NCBI GenBank assembly: GCA_020796225.1
Contig: CM036756.1
Span: 56,326,616 to 56,390,615 of the forward strand
Direction: 5' to 3'
DNA length: 64,000 bases
Source: Arion vulgaris
Taxonomy: Eukaryota > Mollusca > Gastropoda > Stylommatophora > Arionidae
How positions within the stretch are numbered: position 1 is the first letter of the stretch; the number at the start of each line of letters is the position of its first letter. Below, one piece after another: positions 53,796 to 63,814 of this stretch. The position numbers and the translations under genes were made by a program. The notes beneath the pieces were generated by a model. The model had not been told where the DNA came from. It did no database searches and was given only the letters and a program-made list of their open reading frames with translations.

Positions 53796-54514
53796 TTCTC
53801 AGGTCGACACAGTCTCATTTGGGTATCAGAAAATCATTGGAAAGTAAAGCGACCAGCGTGATGTGGACCATGTCACTCATGCTGTGTCAATAAAAACATC
53901 ATATTCCTCAATATACCTCATGATATTAAAACTGGTCCCTTTTCACTTTTCTATATATTCACTATAGTCCTACCAGTTTCAGTCTAGTGAGTGTTTGAAT
54001 ATGTTGTGAGGTTGTTTCCTGGTAGTGCATCCAGTGCGTCTTCTCCTTCTGTTTTCAACTTTCTGTTTCAATATCGTTCCATTTCTCAGCTCCATATGTA
54101 CACGTATTGACCAGACTGATTGTATACAATTCTCTTGGTACCAGTATAACCCAATCCTCATCCCCCTCCCTCCACCCAAGTCCAAAGTCTAGTCTGAAAT
54201 TGATCTACCAGTGATCTGTTCATACGCTTGCTTTCATTTTAGATATATTTCTCTACCAAGTTTAGTTTCTTCTACATTTCGTTTCAATAAGGTTTTTGTC
54301 TTCATTTGAAGCAACCTTATTAAATAAATGTATATTTGAGAATATGCCCTCGAGGAATCTAACAAAATGTGTCATCTAGAATCATCTAAATTTAATATCA
54401 ATTTATTTTTTGTTCAGCACATTCACACAAACTTAAGCTGATATGAAATGAAATATTATTCTCAATTTTGACATATTACATTTGATTTAATCAAATCCTT
54501 ATGATACATATAAC
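53796..54514 (-). other. Possible decayed LINE, otherwise plain
   Basis: The minus strand at 54185-53979 reads VHMELRNGTILKQKVENRRR and RRTGCTTRKQPHNIFKHSLD, which has the look of a LINE region but no diagnostic motif. The remainder is AT-rich and unrecognised. Confidence 0.3.
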
Positions 54515-54893
54515 CTCCATATAACGAAGTCCGTATAACAAGTCGTATACAAAGTCCGTATAAAGTCTATACAAAGTTCTTAACAAAGTCCATATAACGA
54601 AGTCCGTATAACGAAGTCAGTATAGCGAAGTCCGTATAACGAAGTCCGTATAACGAAGTCCGTATAACGAAGTTCGTATAACGAAGTCCTATAACTTAAG
54701 CGTATAATCGAATCCTATCAATGAAGTTCCGTTAACAAAGTTCATATAACAAAGTCCATATAACGAAGTCATATACGAAGTCGTATAGCGAAGTCCGTAT
54801 AGCGAAGTCCGTATAACGAAGTCCGTATAACGAAATCCATATAACGAAGTGCATATAACGAAGTGCATATAACGTAGTTCATATAACGAAGGG
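54515..54893. repeat. 14 bp minisatellite, ~25 copies
   Basis: The unit cgtataacgaagtc varies (catataacgaagtg, cgtatagcgaagtc), with degraded units around 54540-54580 and 54690-54790. Confidence 0.93.
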
Positions 54894-55138
54894 TGGGCGT
54901 CTGTAGCTTAAACGTTAGTGAGCTCGATCACAACCCAAGCGTACCTGGTTCAAACTCCGCTGCACGCAGTTAGAAAGCAAATTTGTTCAGCGTGAATTTT
55001 ATAAAGGTAAAATATACCTCACCGTTCAGAAAGCAATGGCAAACTACTGAACGTGTAAGTGGTGCCTAGAGCATCGACGACTCGTTTACTGTGGTTGATG
55101 GCGAAGTTCTATAATGTATATACCATGATTTTCATTTG
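54894..55138 (+). mobile_element. SINE-F inserted in the 14 bp array, 13 bp TSD
   Basis: It starts tgggcgtctgtagcttaaac (A box), has tacctggttcaaactccgct (B box), ctcaccgttcagaaagcaat and accatgattttcatttg. atataacgaaggg flanks it at 54881-54893 and 55139-55151. Confidence 0.85.
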
Positions 55139-55150
55139 ATATAACGAAGG

Positions 55151-55310
55151 GGGAAGCATGACATCAAAGAAACCTTGAACATGACGATGGAGGAGGAGGG
55201 AGAACTTGCTAGAGAGATACAGAGTTGTTCAGGCGGGCTGTAATGAAAGCGATGTTCTTCAAGGGACATGCTACTTCTTGAATATAATACACTTGCAAGT
55301 GACATGACTC
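55151..55310 (+). mobile_element. LINE tail abutting the 14 bp array
   Basis: It reads HDIKETLNMTMEEEGELARE, then IQSCSGGL and a SSRDMLL-like end. It is the same C-terminal group as 17725 and 31095. Confidence 0.65.
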
Positions 55311-55319
55311 AGACAATAA

Positions 55320-55545
55320 CTGATAGTACACTAGAAAAATAAATCTATATATCTCAATGTAAAAATCTATATATTCAATGTGATAAATCTATATATCTCA
55401 ATGTAGCAAAATAAAATCTATATATATCTCAATTGGAAATAAAATCTATATCAATGTGCAAAAATAAATTATATATATCTTAATGTATAAAATCATATTT
55501 TCTTAATTAGCAAATAAAATCTATATATCTCAAGTAGCAAAAACA
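55320..55545. repeat. ~25-30 bp AT-rich tandem repeat, ~7 copies
   Basis: Units contain aaaataaatctatatatctc and aatgtagc with many deletions. Confidence 0.9.
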
Positions 55546-55855
55546 AAAATAATGAAAATTGATAAAAATAAGCATGATAATGGATGTTTTTATCAACGGA
55601 GATGAAATATAAATCGTGAACAGTTGTTTTAATATCTCGGTTCACTGCTACCAAGAGATGGAAATTGGATGAATTAAATCCAAAAAAAGGGGGAAAACAA
55701 CCGTATAAAATAATAAACAACCAAAAACAGATGGAATGAAACTGATAAGAAAACAGAGATCGGCATGAATATTCCCAGTGGCAACTTATTGGTATAAAAC
55801 TTGGATGTTTAACAAGGCAATGGGAAAGCATATATGTGTTTTTGAATATATGTGT
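55546..55855. other. AT-rich sequence, nothing recognised
   Basis: A 112-codon minus frame (55831-55493) covers AT-rich DNA and part of the repeat and is not supported as a gene. Confidence 0.5.
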
Positions 55856-56090
55856 CGCCCATGTGTTGCTGGGGGCTCACAAGGGGAGCAAAGAATAGTA
55901 ACACTGCGACATACAAGGTATGTCGTAAGAGGCGACTGAGGTAGAAGCCTAGGGGAAATACCCTAGTAAATAAAAAGCGTCGCAGAAATCGGATGTGCCG
56001 GCCTACTTGTATGCGCACTAACAATAAAGAGTGGTTAACAAGTGGTCGATATGGAGCGTTCGTCGAAGAAGAAGAAGAAGAAATATTCGT
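55856..56090 (+). mobile_element. SINE-B
   Basis: It has cgcccatgtgttgctggggg, acatacaaggtatgtcgtaa, aaaaagcgtcgcagaaatcg, ggttaacaagtggtcgatat and a (GAA)4 tail. A segment containing the tggcacaacgtacaatc block is deleted. Confidence 0.88.
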
Positions 56091-56255
56091 GCTACAGAAT
56101 AGTCACTATCTTCAAAATTAGATCGGTGACCCTCGCCGGTTCTACGGAGTTCGTGCACTGCAGCTGAGATCTTCCTGCGTAAAAAAAGAGATCGGAGCAC
56201 ACATGGTTACCCACCGTAGTGCAATGATGATGGTCCTATCAATCAATCAATCTAG
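56091..56255 (+). mobile_element. SINE-D tail half
   Basis: It has cttcaaaattagatcggtga, tacggagttcgtgcactgca, catggttacccaccgtagtg and (atca)n. Confidence 0.85.
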
Positions 56256-56289
56256 TCCTACGTATACCATGAACAAAGAAGAGAATAAA

Positions 56290-56425
56290 TAGATCATGTA
56301 TGTGCTTGTTTTAAGGCACTTTGAAAGCTGATATTCATTTATGTAAGGCTGTTCTTGATGCCGTCGCTCCATATTTTGCCTGGTCTTCCTCTTGCCTTGT
56401 ACTCAATGGATATTTTAATATACGG
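56290..56425 (-). mobile_element. LINE C-terminal fragment
   Basis: The minus strand reads RGRPGKIWSDGIKNSL, a stop, MNISFQSALKQAHT. It is homologous to 63815-64000. Confidence 0.75.
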
Positions 56426-56504
56426 AGAGAAAATAGAACTTGCGAGCGGTTTTGAATATCTCGGTTCACTAGTCTATATGTGAGTTAGAAATTCCAAAAG
56501 ATTG

Positions 56505-57010
56505 TTCATCATCATCAGGTGCCGTGCCGGTTAGCGTAGGCGATCATGGACCTCTATAAATCTGTCTCTTGTGTTTGCTATCCTCTCAGATGTTGACGCT
56601 CTTCCGTGCCATGAAGTTAGGCTATCCAAAACTGTTCCTCTCTGTATTCCTCTGTCTGGTCTACCCTCGATTTTATCGGTTGCTACAATGTGTTCTAAAC
56701 CTCCCTTCCTTATTACATGTCCGAAAAATAATGACTGCCTTTTTCTTATGTTGATGATAAGCTTACTCTGTGTCTTGACCTTATTCAACACCTTCACAAT
56801 AGTCATTTTAACAGTTCATTGGAATTCTCATCATTCTTCTGTAAAACCACATCTCTGTGGCCCTCAGAGATTTTTCCATCTGTTTCTTGATTGTCCATGA
56901 CTCGCATCCGTATGTCAGTGTTGGTTCTATGTAGCACCGTACAACTCTCATTCTGATCTCAATTAACAGTGACTCGTTGCATATAATGCTTCTCATTTAC
57001 TGGAACGATG
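56505..57010 (-). mobile_element. LINE RT C-terminal fragment (TYGCESWTI group)
   Basis: From 57000 leftwards it reads RMRVVRCYIEPTLTYGCESW, TIKKQMEKSLRATEMWFYRR, MMRIPMNC, a stop, then SKLIINIRKRQSLFFGHVIR and GGLEHIVATDKIEGRPDRG. It ends in the gccggcacggcacc-type 3' end at 56510. One stop and small shifts; otherwise well preserved. Confidence 0.85.
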
Positions 57011-57029
57011 ATCTAGTTCATTGTAGAAG

Positions 57030-57075
57030 AGACTGTTACAATAGCAATATTCTGTTAAGGACAAGCTATTTGATG
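57030..57075 (+). mobile_element. LINE (GAT)-tail end fragment
   Basis: aaggacaagctatttgatgc matches the terminal sequence of the LINEs at 31445 and 12925. Confidence 0.6.
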
Positions 57076-57345
57076 CTGATTATCTCAAATGTAATGCATA
57101 TTGATGCATCTCAAATGTAATGCATATTGATGCATCTCAAATGTAATGCATATTGATGCATCTCAAATGTAATGCATATTGATGCATCTCAAATGTAATG
57201 CATATTGATGCATCTCAAATGTAATGCATATTGATGCATCTCAAATGTAATGCATATTGATGCATCTCAAATGTAATGCATATTGATGCATCTCAAATGT
57301 AATGCATATTGATGCATCTCAAATGTAATGCATATTGATGCATCT
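57076..57345. repeat. 26 bp minisatellite, ten copies
   Basis: tctcaaatgtaatgcatatt plus gatgca, almost perfect. It starts at the LINE tail ending at 57075. Confidence 0.98.
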
Positions 57346-57546
57346 AGTTCTATATGTTGTTAATGGAACGTTTGGGATCATTTGTCACACACTGTTGATT
57401 GTGCATCAAGGGACAATGCCCCTTCATAACGGATGCGTAACCACTCTACCACACCCATTCTACGGATTACAATTTTAACTATATATTGTTTTCATGATGA
57501 AGGTCGTTTGATCGATACACTGGTTTCATTTATTTATATATATTTA

Positions 57547-57580
57547 CTAGCAGATGTGCCCGTTCTTCGCACGGGAATTT
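57547..57580 (-). mobile_element. Helitron-like 3' terminus
   Basis: On the minus strand a hairpin with a perfect 5 bp stem (CCCGT/ACGGG, plus 57559-57575) is followed after 8 nt by CTAG (57547-57550) and then T. That is the classic 3' end of Helitrons. The other end was not found. Confidence 0.55.
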
Positions 57581-57904
57581 ACAGTTACATTTGTTATCGT
57601 TAACATGTGACCGGCAACTGAAAACAGGCTTCCCTTTTTCGGTTTTAAGTTTTCTTGTTTCATTACTTTGGAACTTAGATATAGAGACGAACTAATAGTC
57701 CGGTTTTATAATTTTTAAATTTTCCTATCTATGAAATCTACCCTCTTGCCAAATTTCAAGTCCGTAGGATGTCCATATATCTTAAAACAATGGAAACAGA
57801 CAATATACAATTACATTCAACTCATTCTTATAGATATATACATCGCACTGAATGGTGAACATGTTCAATCCTAACAATCTACGTGTGGCTATCCGATTTT
57901 TGGA
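57581..57904 (-). other. Possible Helitron body, non-coding
   Basis: It contains cttgccaaatttcaagtccg and AT-rich DNA. No frame was recognised. Confidence 0.3.
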
Positions 57905-58110
57905 CTTCTTCTTCTTCTTCAGCGATCTCTGGTCATGCGCTTAATTTACTGTGGACCACAAACTGGGCAGACAGCTTCAGGTCTGTCAGGTTTCCCAAAG
58001 CTTAGTTTTCAGGTCGACTGGGTGTGGCCACATGTTGCTTCTCAGCTCACACAGAAGAGGACAGTCTTGCAGGATATGCACCCTGTCCTCCCCTGGCTTT
58101 GCAAGAATCA
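57905..58110 (-). mobile_element. LINE C-terminus, RNase H LINE group
   Basis: The minus strand reads GEDRVHILQDCPLLCELRSN, MWPHPVDLKTKLWET, a stop, and ends in a GAAGAAGAAG tail at 57905-57920. It is related to 16806-17085 (HLLQECPLL). Confidence 0.8.
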
Positions 58111-58111
58111 A

Positions 58112-58800
58112 CAGGGCCGCCAGTAGCTAAGGGTGGACCCCTTCGAGGCAGGGGGTTCGGTCCCACCACCACCTGGCTGTTTCCCATGGTGGTGGCACCA
58201 CAGTTATATAAATATTTGCGCATGGCCATTTGAGTTGTTCGTATGTGTCGATTCCTCCCCGCCAATAATGGCTGACACATTCCGTTTCTGAGGACATCTT
58301 TTTTTTGAGGTTGTTCTCTAGACAGTTGCAGTCCCCTGCTGACGAGATCTGTCTTCCCGGGTTTATCTGGAGTCGTCCTACTCTAGATGACTTCAGCCTT
58401 CTGTTGCCGGGATCACCAACCCAGACTTTTTTGCAGGGTGTGCTTCCTGGACACTGTAGTTTAATCCCTTATGCTTAAGGGAAAGTGTCATAGAAGTAGA
58501 AGACAAGACAAGAAAAAGGATGTCCTCCTCAAGAGAAAGAGAGGACAAGTGCTATTTGTCCCATAGCTGGGGGATGGGTTGGTTGCAGCCAGAGCATTTA
58601 CCACTCGCCGGTGGGTTCTGCACTGTCACCTTATGAGGCCCCATCCTGCTCCCCGCCTCATGGTCTGGCCTTTCACCTTCAGTCTGTTCGGCTTGGTTAG
58701 ACCTGCCAGGAGTTAGACTCCCGCCGACATAGCCTGAAGGATCCTAAAAGCACACAAACCCTCCAACCACGATAAGGTAGGCTAATATGGAGGGGATTTT
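58112..58800 (+). repeat. Unassigned dispersed-repeat-like sequence with tRNA-like head
   Basis: The head has cagtagctaagggtggaccc and a ggggttcggtcccacc B box. The GC-richer downstream body (gagaaagagaggacaagtgc, accactcgccggtgggttct) differs from its AT-rich surroundings. No second copy is present here, so its nature is uncertain. Confidence 0.4.
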
Positions 58801-58857
58801 TGGACGATCTTCCAGTTCCAAATTCTTTCTCTTATTGTTCCTCCTACTACTAACTAC

Positions 58858-58860
58858 TAC

Positions 58861-58901
<41 letters not shown>

Positions 58902-58902
58902 A
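58858..58902. repeat. (TAG)n microsatellite
   Basis: About 14 units of tag/agt. Confidence 0.98.
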
Positions 58903-58949
58903 TATCTTTATTTGTGGGTGGATATGTATTTATATTCAGCTATTACTTT

Positions 58950-59330
58950 GCTAGTTCTTAGTTGGTTTCAGTTTCATGTTTAAGTTTGAAATATCTTTAT
59001 AGCACTTTTGACATATCCATAGGTACTCTGATATCCTTCTCAATATTTCCAACACAAGAGTCCAGCGACTATCTGTACCAGTTCGATGTTGATTGATGAG
59101 TCTACTCATACGCATGTTGTGCTGTTCTTTTCTGTCCACTCCAATCTTCACTCCAAGCTCTTGAACTCTAGCTGTTTACCTAAAGTAATTCTTAGTATGA
59201 TCTATTGGTTGAATTCTGTTAAATGTTTCTCGACACTATTTCACCTGTTGTCCCGCTTAATTGTTAATGTTTTCTCCTCGTTTGTTCTTCAATGGTCCAT
59301 TGTTGTTCCGCTGTTTCCTTTATAGCAGTT
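58950..59330 (-). mobile_element. LINE tail after RNase H domain, decayed
   Basis: The minus strand reads RKEQHNMRMSRLINQHRTGT, SRWTLVLEILRRISEYLWIC and QKCYKD, matching KERHTKYAKRLINQHQTGVL and HLWTCPECYDD of 5194-5730. The part above 59150 is weak. Confidence 0.75.
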
Positions 59331-59480
59331 TAGTGGTATTGTACTGCGTCTAAGTCGCATATTTCTGTCTCCATTTCTGCATTCACAGCTACTTAGACAA
59401 TGTGGATCATTTTACAGTGCCTGTCGCGCTTTTTTTGTCTCTTTCTTGTTAAGCTGCCAGTATAGTTTGAGTGGCTTATG
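59331..59480. other. Short unrecognised stretch
   Basis: Nothing recognised between the LINE tail and SINE-F. Confidence 0.4.
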
Positions 59481-59745
59481 TGGGCGTCTGTGGCTTATGT
59501 ATGTGGGCATTTGTGGCTTCGATATAGTGAGCTCGATCACAACCCAAGTGTACCTGGTTCAAAGCTCGCGCAATTTGGAATTAAATTTGTTCCCATGAAT
59601 TTTTACGAACTTGAAAAATAGACCTCACCGTTCAGAAAGCAATGGTATACTACTGAACATATAACTTGTGCTTAGAAAATCAACGACTCGATTGCTGTAG
59701 TCGTTCGTGATGTCCTGTAACGTATATGCCACGATTGTCATTTAT
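59481..59745 (+). mobile_element. SINE-F with duplicated head
   Basis: tgtgggcgtctgtggctta and tgtgggcatttgtggcttcg stand side by side, then tagtgagctcgatcacaacc, gtacctggttcaaagctcgc and ctcaccgttcagaaagcaat. Confidence 0.8.
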
Positions 59746-59919
59746 AGTATGTGATCGCGTCGTTTACTTGAACTAATCGGCCGTATGTTATCGGAGGTCA
59801 TGTTTAGACCAACTTGTGAAGCACGTGATTTCGATATAGTTTTAGAAGAATTATATAAAAGCATGCAAGACATTCCACCAGATCAGCGGGGAACATATGT
59901 GAAATGTTGAAAGATGTAG

Positions 59920-60475
59920 CTTGTTAAAACTCTAGTTTGTGGAATCTTTAGTTTGTGGAAACGGGTGTCTTGTGGAAGCTGGTGTTTTGTGACAGCTGGT
60001 GTCTTGTGGAAGCTGGTGTTTTGTGACAGCTGGTGTCTTGTGGAAGCTGTAGCTTTTATTAAGCTGTAGTTTGTGGAAACTCTAGTTTGTGGAAACTCCA
60101 GTTTGTGAAAACTCTAGTTTGTAGAAACTCCAGTTTGTGGAAACTCTAGTTTGGGGAAGCTCTAGTTTGTGGAAGCTCTAGTTTGTAGAAACTCTAGTTT
60201 GGGGAAGCTCTAGTTTGTGGAAACTCTAGTTTGTGGAAACTCCAGTTTGTGGAAATTCTAGTTTGTGAAAGATATAGTTTGTTAAAGATCTAGTTTGGGA
60301 AAGATCTAGTTTGGGAAAGATCTAGTTTGTGAGAGATCTAGTTTGTGAGAGATCTAGTTTGGGAAAAATCTAATTTGTGAAAGATCCAATTTGTGAAAGA
60401 TCTAATTTGTGAAAGATCTAGTTTGTAAAATATCTAGTTTATGAAATATCTAGTTTGTGAAAAGTAAAGTGTGTT
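59920..60475. repeat. 17 bp minisatellite, ~32 copies
   Basis: The unit ctagtttgtggaaactc on the left drifts to tctagtttgtgaaagat on the right, a gradual change along the array. Confidence 0.95.
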
Positions 60476-60879
60476 TGCGCTTTAGTTTCCGGGAGATCTA
60501 ATCAATGGAAACACTCAGCGCGACTGATTATCACAAAGTCCTAACAAACAGAGCCGCCAAAGTCACAATAATATATACTAAACAAACCAAACAAATGGGA
60601 CTACACTGGAATTGCTAAAAAGGATACCACAATAGAACTGAGAGCTGATACAATCTGTTTGTTGTTCCTTCTTTATAAACACTAGATTCCTTTCATCATA
60701 CCTGGACGTTGTGATTACCTGTTTATCAACGACCAAATGAGAAATCAAGCAAATAAAATCATTCTAATTTCTGCATAACCGACTGCAAACATAACATTTG
60801 GTTAATAGCAGCAACAACAAATACCGAGAGCATTGACAGCACAGTGGTTAGAACATTTTGTTCTTGTTCTCCTTACTTT
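60476..60879. other. AT-rich sequence, nothing recognised
   Basis: No repeat or coding signal was recognised. Confidence 0.5.
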
Positions 60880-61300
60880 TTCTTTACCCTTCGCTTCAAG
60901 AGAGACAGAGGCCGCAATTAAGGCCATCATATCCAAGGCCATCTTATTCCAGATCTATCTAATCTCTCCCTATTTTCTTGCATTCCACCTTCAACTCCCG
61001 TCTCCAGGTGTTCCTATGTCTTCCCGTACCTCTTTTACCCTGATGGTTACATCGGAGGGCCTTCTTCTTCTTCTTTGCGTTCGTTCTTTGTGATCAATTT
61101 TAATCACTCTTTGTGATATATTTGATCTTTGCCAAGAACGTGTATACGTTGCACATTGGTTTGGTAGGCCCCTAAAGGCATAGACTTCTACACATTAAGG
61201 ACACGTGCCTCCGATTTCAGCCATGCGTGGTAGGTAACAGTGGTTCTATTCTTCAGACCCCAAATTTGGGCCCCGGTAACCACTCGGGTGATCGAAGTTC
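60880..61300 (-). mobile_element. SINE-C with extra repeat body
   Basis: The left part shares ccaaggccatcttattccag with 32095. The right part has tttaatcactctttgtgata, gaacgtgtatacgttgcaca, cgtggtaggtaacagtggtt and ggtaaccactcgggtga, matching 20996-21215. Confidence 0.65.
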
Positions 61301-61620
61301 CTGTCTCGTGATGCTGTCCGGGGAATTTCCTCAGTGCATATCTTATCCATCGCCACCTTCTGCCCCTTATCTCATGTTCCACTTGCCGTTGTCCTGCTCT
61401 ATCCCACAATTCACTATTTGTGGTCCTGTCATACTATCGCAGATGGAGTATCCTTGCTTTCCAGGTTCAAAATCCCCAGTTGGGGTCTGATTTTTTTCTC
61501 AATTCTCAGGTTCACATGGGGGACCTAACCTCGTTTACTTCAGAGATAAGTACTAGAAAGTAGAGATTGTCGTATCGATATTAATACCATCATACATCGT
61601 GCGCCGTTAGTGAACAAATA
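61301..61620. other. Plain sequence, nothing recognised
   Basis: An 87-codon plus frame and its overlaps have no motif. Confidence 0.4.
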
Positions 61621-61626
61621 CTGAAC

Positions 61627-61793
61627 CAGTGGCGGCTTGTTATCGTTTTTGTTGGTGGGGCCAGACACAAATTTTCGGGTAAATCAAGGGTTTGGGTTAG
61701 GTTATATTTTAATTTATTAAATAATAAATACATGTTACACATTTTTTTTGGTGGGGCCCGGCCCCTCTGGTCCTTAATCACGAGCCGCCACTG
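61627..61793 (-). mobile_element. hAT-like MITE, 167 bp, 8 bp TSD
   Basis: It is the inverse copy of 9435-9604, sharing ggggccgggccccaccaaaa and tttaataaattaaaatataa-type blocks. The ends are cagtggcggcttgt and acgagccgccactg-type. The flanks 61619-61626 and 61794-61801 are both tactgaac. Confidence 0.93.
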
Positions 61794-61812
61794 TACTGAA
61801 CTAATAAGGCTA

Positions 61813-62830
61813 ACTGATTGATTGATTGATTCTCAATGAATAACCATATGTACTCCGCTTGTTTTCTTACACAAGAAAATCACAGCGGAAGTGAACGAAT
61901 TCCGTAACACCTGTGACGGTTTCTGAATACAATTTTTGAAGATGGTGGAAAAAGTTTGTAGTTATTTTATTTTAATCGTTTTTATTGACTTTTTGCCCAG
62001 GCAGCGGCTTTGCAGTCTGTTCTTATCGATTTTCAACTGTCAATGGCTTTTTTACGTACTCAACTTGAACATGGACCTATGTTTTATCGTCCATCTCCGG
62101 TAGAACAAGAAACTGAATATCACCTACATTGAGATCGGAAATCTCTGGGAAAATGGAAAGATGGACAGAGAAATCGAGACTAGATGCCAGAAGGCAAATG
62201 CAGTGACATACCAACTGTCACCACTATTAAAACATCCAAGCATTAACATGGCAGTCAAACGACAACTGATAAACTGCATATTTATTCCAACTCTCTGCTA
62301 TCAGTGCCAAACATGGCCCCTGACTAAGACACAAGAAAGAAAGATTACAACATGTGAAATGAGATGTCTACGAAAAGCTGTCAACGTTACAAGGCGAGAT
62401 AGAGTGAGAAACGAGAATATCAGAAGCATCGTTGGTACTATACCATGCATACAGTACATCGAGAAGCAAAGATTCAAGTGGTTCGGCCATTTAATGAGAA
62501 TGGAACCACATTTACTACCATCACGTGCCTATAATAATCGACACTCAGGGCGCAGAGCACGAGGCAGGCCAAGAACAAGATGGATAGATAACATCTCAGA
62601 GTTCCTGCGAAAGCATGGATTGACAACGTCAAGCGCAACACACCTGGCACAAGATAGGAAACTAACTCTCCCACGACGCTTCACGGTCAAATGTGGTTAA
62701 GATAAGATAAGATAAGATAATCTCTGGGAAAATATCTTTTCGCTTTAACCGAGAACAAACCAGGTACCTATGGAAAGAGATGGGAGGAGGGCAGGACTTA
62801 CCTGCACGCCTCAGAAACCGCCTAAAAATT
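61813..62830 (-). mobile_element. SINE-D split by a LINE insertion
   Basis: The tail half (61813-62154) has gattgattgattctcaatga, gtgaacgaattccgtaacac and cttgaacatggacctatgtt. The head remnant (62719-62830) has aatctctgggaaaatatctt and a worn tRNA-like region. Confidence 0.85.
62155..62718 (+). mobile_element. 5'-truncated LINE, intact 180-codon tail, 15 bp TSD
   Basis: The frame at 62161-62700 reads DREIETRCQKANAVTYQLSP, LLKHPSINMAVKRQLINCIF, PTLCYQCQTWPL, TCEMRCLRKAVNVTRRDRVR, QRFKWFGHLMRME and GRRARGRPRTRWIDNISEFL before the stop, then a (GATAA)n tail. It covers the end of the reverse transcriptase and the thumb/C-terminal region of a non-LTR element. The insertion is flanked by aatctctgggaaaat at 62140-62154 and 62719-62733. 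No damage is visible in the frame, so it is a young insertion. The ATG is internal to the parental ORF. Confidence 0.92.
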
Positions 62831-62884
62831 GTTTTTCCATATACACCACACGGTATGAAAACTGGTTCTTTACTTCAAAGTACC

Positions 62885-63010
62885 TTTGAATTCGGAGTAA
62901 GGCTCACGTAAATGGCAAGAGACACCAGTGATAAGTAAAACATGCCTTTACGCAAAAATGAGTCACTTGTGTCATATGAGCGCCATGTCAGCGCCTGAAT
63001 TCATAGCAGG
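62885..63010 (+). mobile_element. Family E element, damaged
   Basis: It has tttgaattcggagtaaggct, tacgcaaaaatgagtcactt and gcgcctgaattcatagcagg. Confidence 0.65.
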
Positions 63011-63065
63011 TGTAGTTGACAACAAAAATTTGCAGAAATGTCTGAGGCACTATAGGAAACACCAG

Positions 63066-63235
63066 AACCTCTGAAGTCGGAGAAGACACATCTGTATAGC
63101 GAGTGGCACTGATCATTAGGAAAGCAGGCCTTCGCGCAAAGATCAGTCAGAAGCGCCATACCAGGCGCCCTGACCACGCCTGAATTCATAGTGAGCGAAC
63201 ACAGAGAAAGGAATAAGGAACCACTACATACGAGG
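63066..63235 (+). mobile_element. Family E element
   Basis: It starts acctctgaagtcggagaaga, then cgcgcaaagatcagtcagaa, gcgccataccaggcgccctg and acgcctgaattcatagtgag, ending near ggaaaggaataagg. Confidence 0.82.
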
Positions 63236-63239
63236 CGCA

Positions 63240-63814
63240 CTCGAGAGCGCTTACCAAAACTTGCTACATGCTCTAACGCTGAAAGGCATTACATGATCTA
63301 GAAGTAGTGGGAACAAAGAATGAAAAAAAAAGAAAGAAATGTGAACACATAGCAAGCAGTTTGTTAATATTCTTCTTCTTCATCTTCTTCGTTTTCTCTT
63401 TCTTTATCACATAGATTTCTCTTGATGATGTTTACATTTCTCAACTTAATTACTTTCATCTGATGTTTACATCCAGTCTAAGATATTAGCGCCCCTTACG
63501 ACCCATCACGTTATATATCGACTATTTGTTGATCGATATCGACAAAAGTAATGATTGTTTCTTCCTAACTAAATGTTGTACTTCTCTCCCATGTTGACTT
63601 ACAGTCATATTAATCATCATGACTGTTTGATCTTCGTTTTATGTCTTCATTTTGACGTCTTGTCTTGTATTTCCAGTGTATCGGTTTTATTTTTCTTTGT
63701 GTTGCTTTTTTTCGAAGTTTTTAAAATACAAAAATCAATATCTAACGTGTGATTCAGAACGTCTTTATACTTCTTTTATACCATTTACTTCGTTATAAAA
63801 GTGTTGGTAAGGAG
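63240..63814. other. AT-rich sequence, nothing recognised
   Basis: It contains a cttcttcttcatcttcttcg run at 63370. No coding signal was recognised. Confidence 0.5.

Noticed and set aside
57420..57475. tRNA-like A box on the minus strand (ggtgtggtagagtggttacg)
   Set aside because: No B box or body follows, so it cannot be assigned to a SINE or tRNA.
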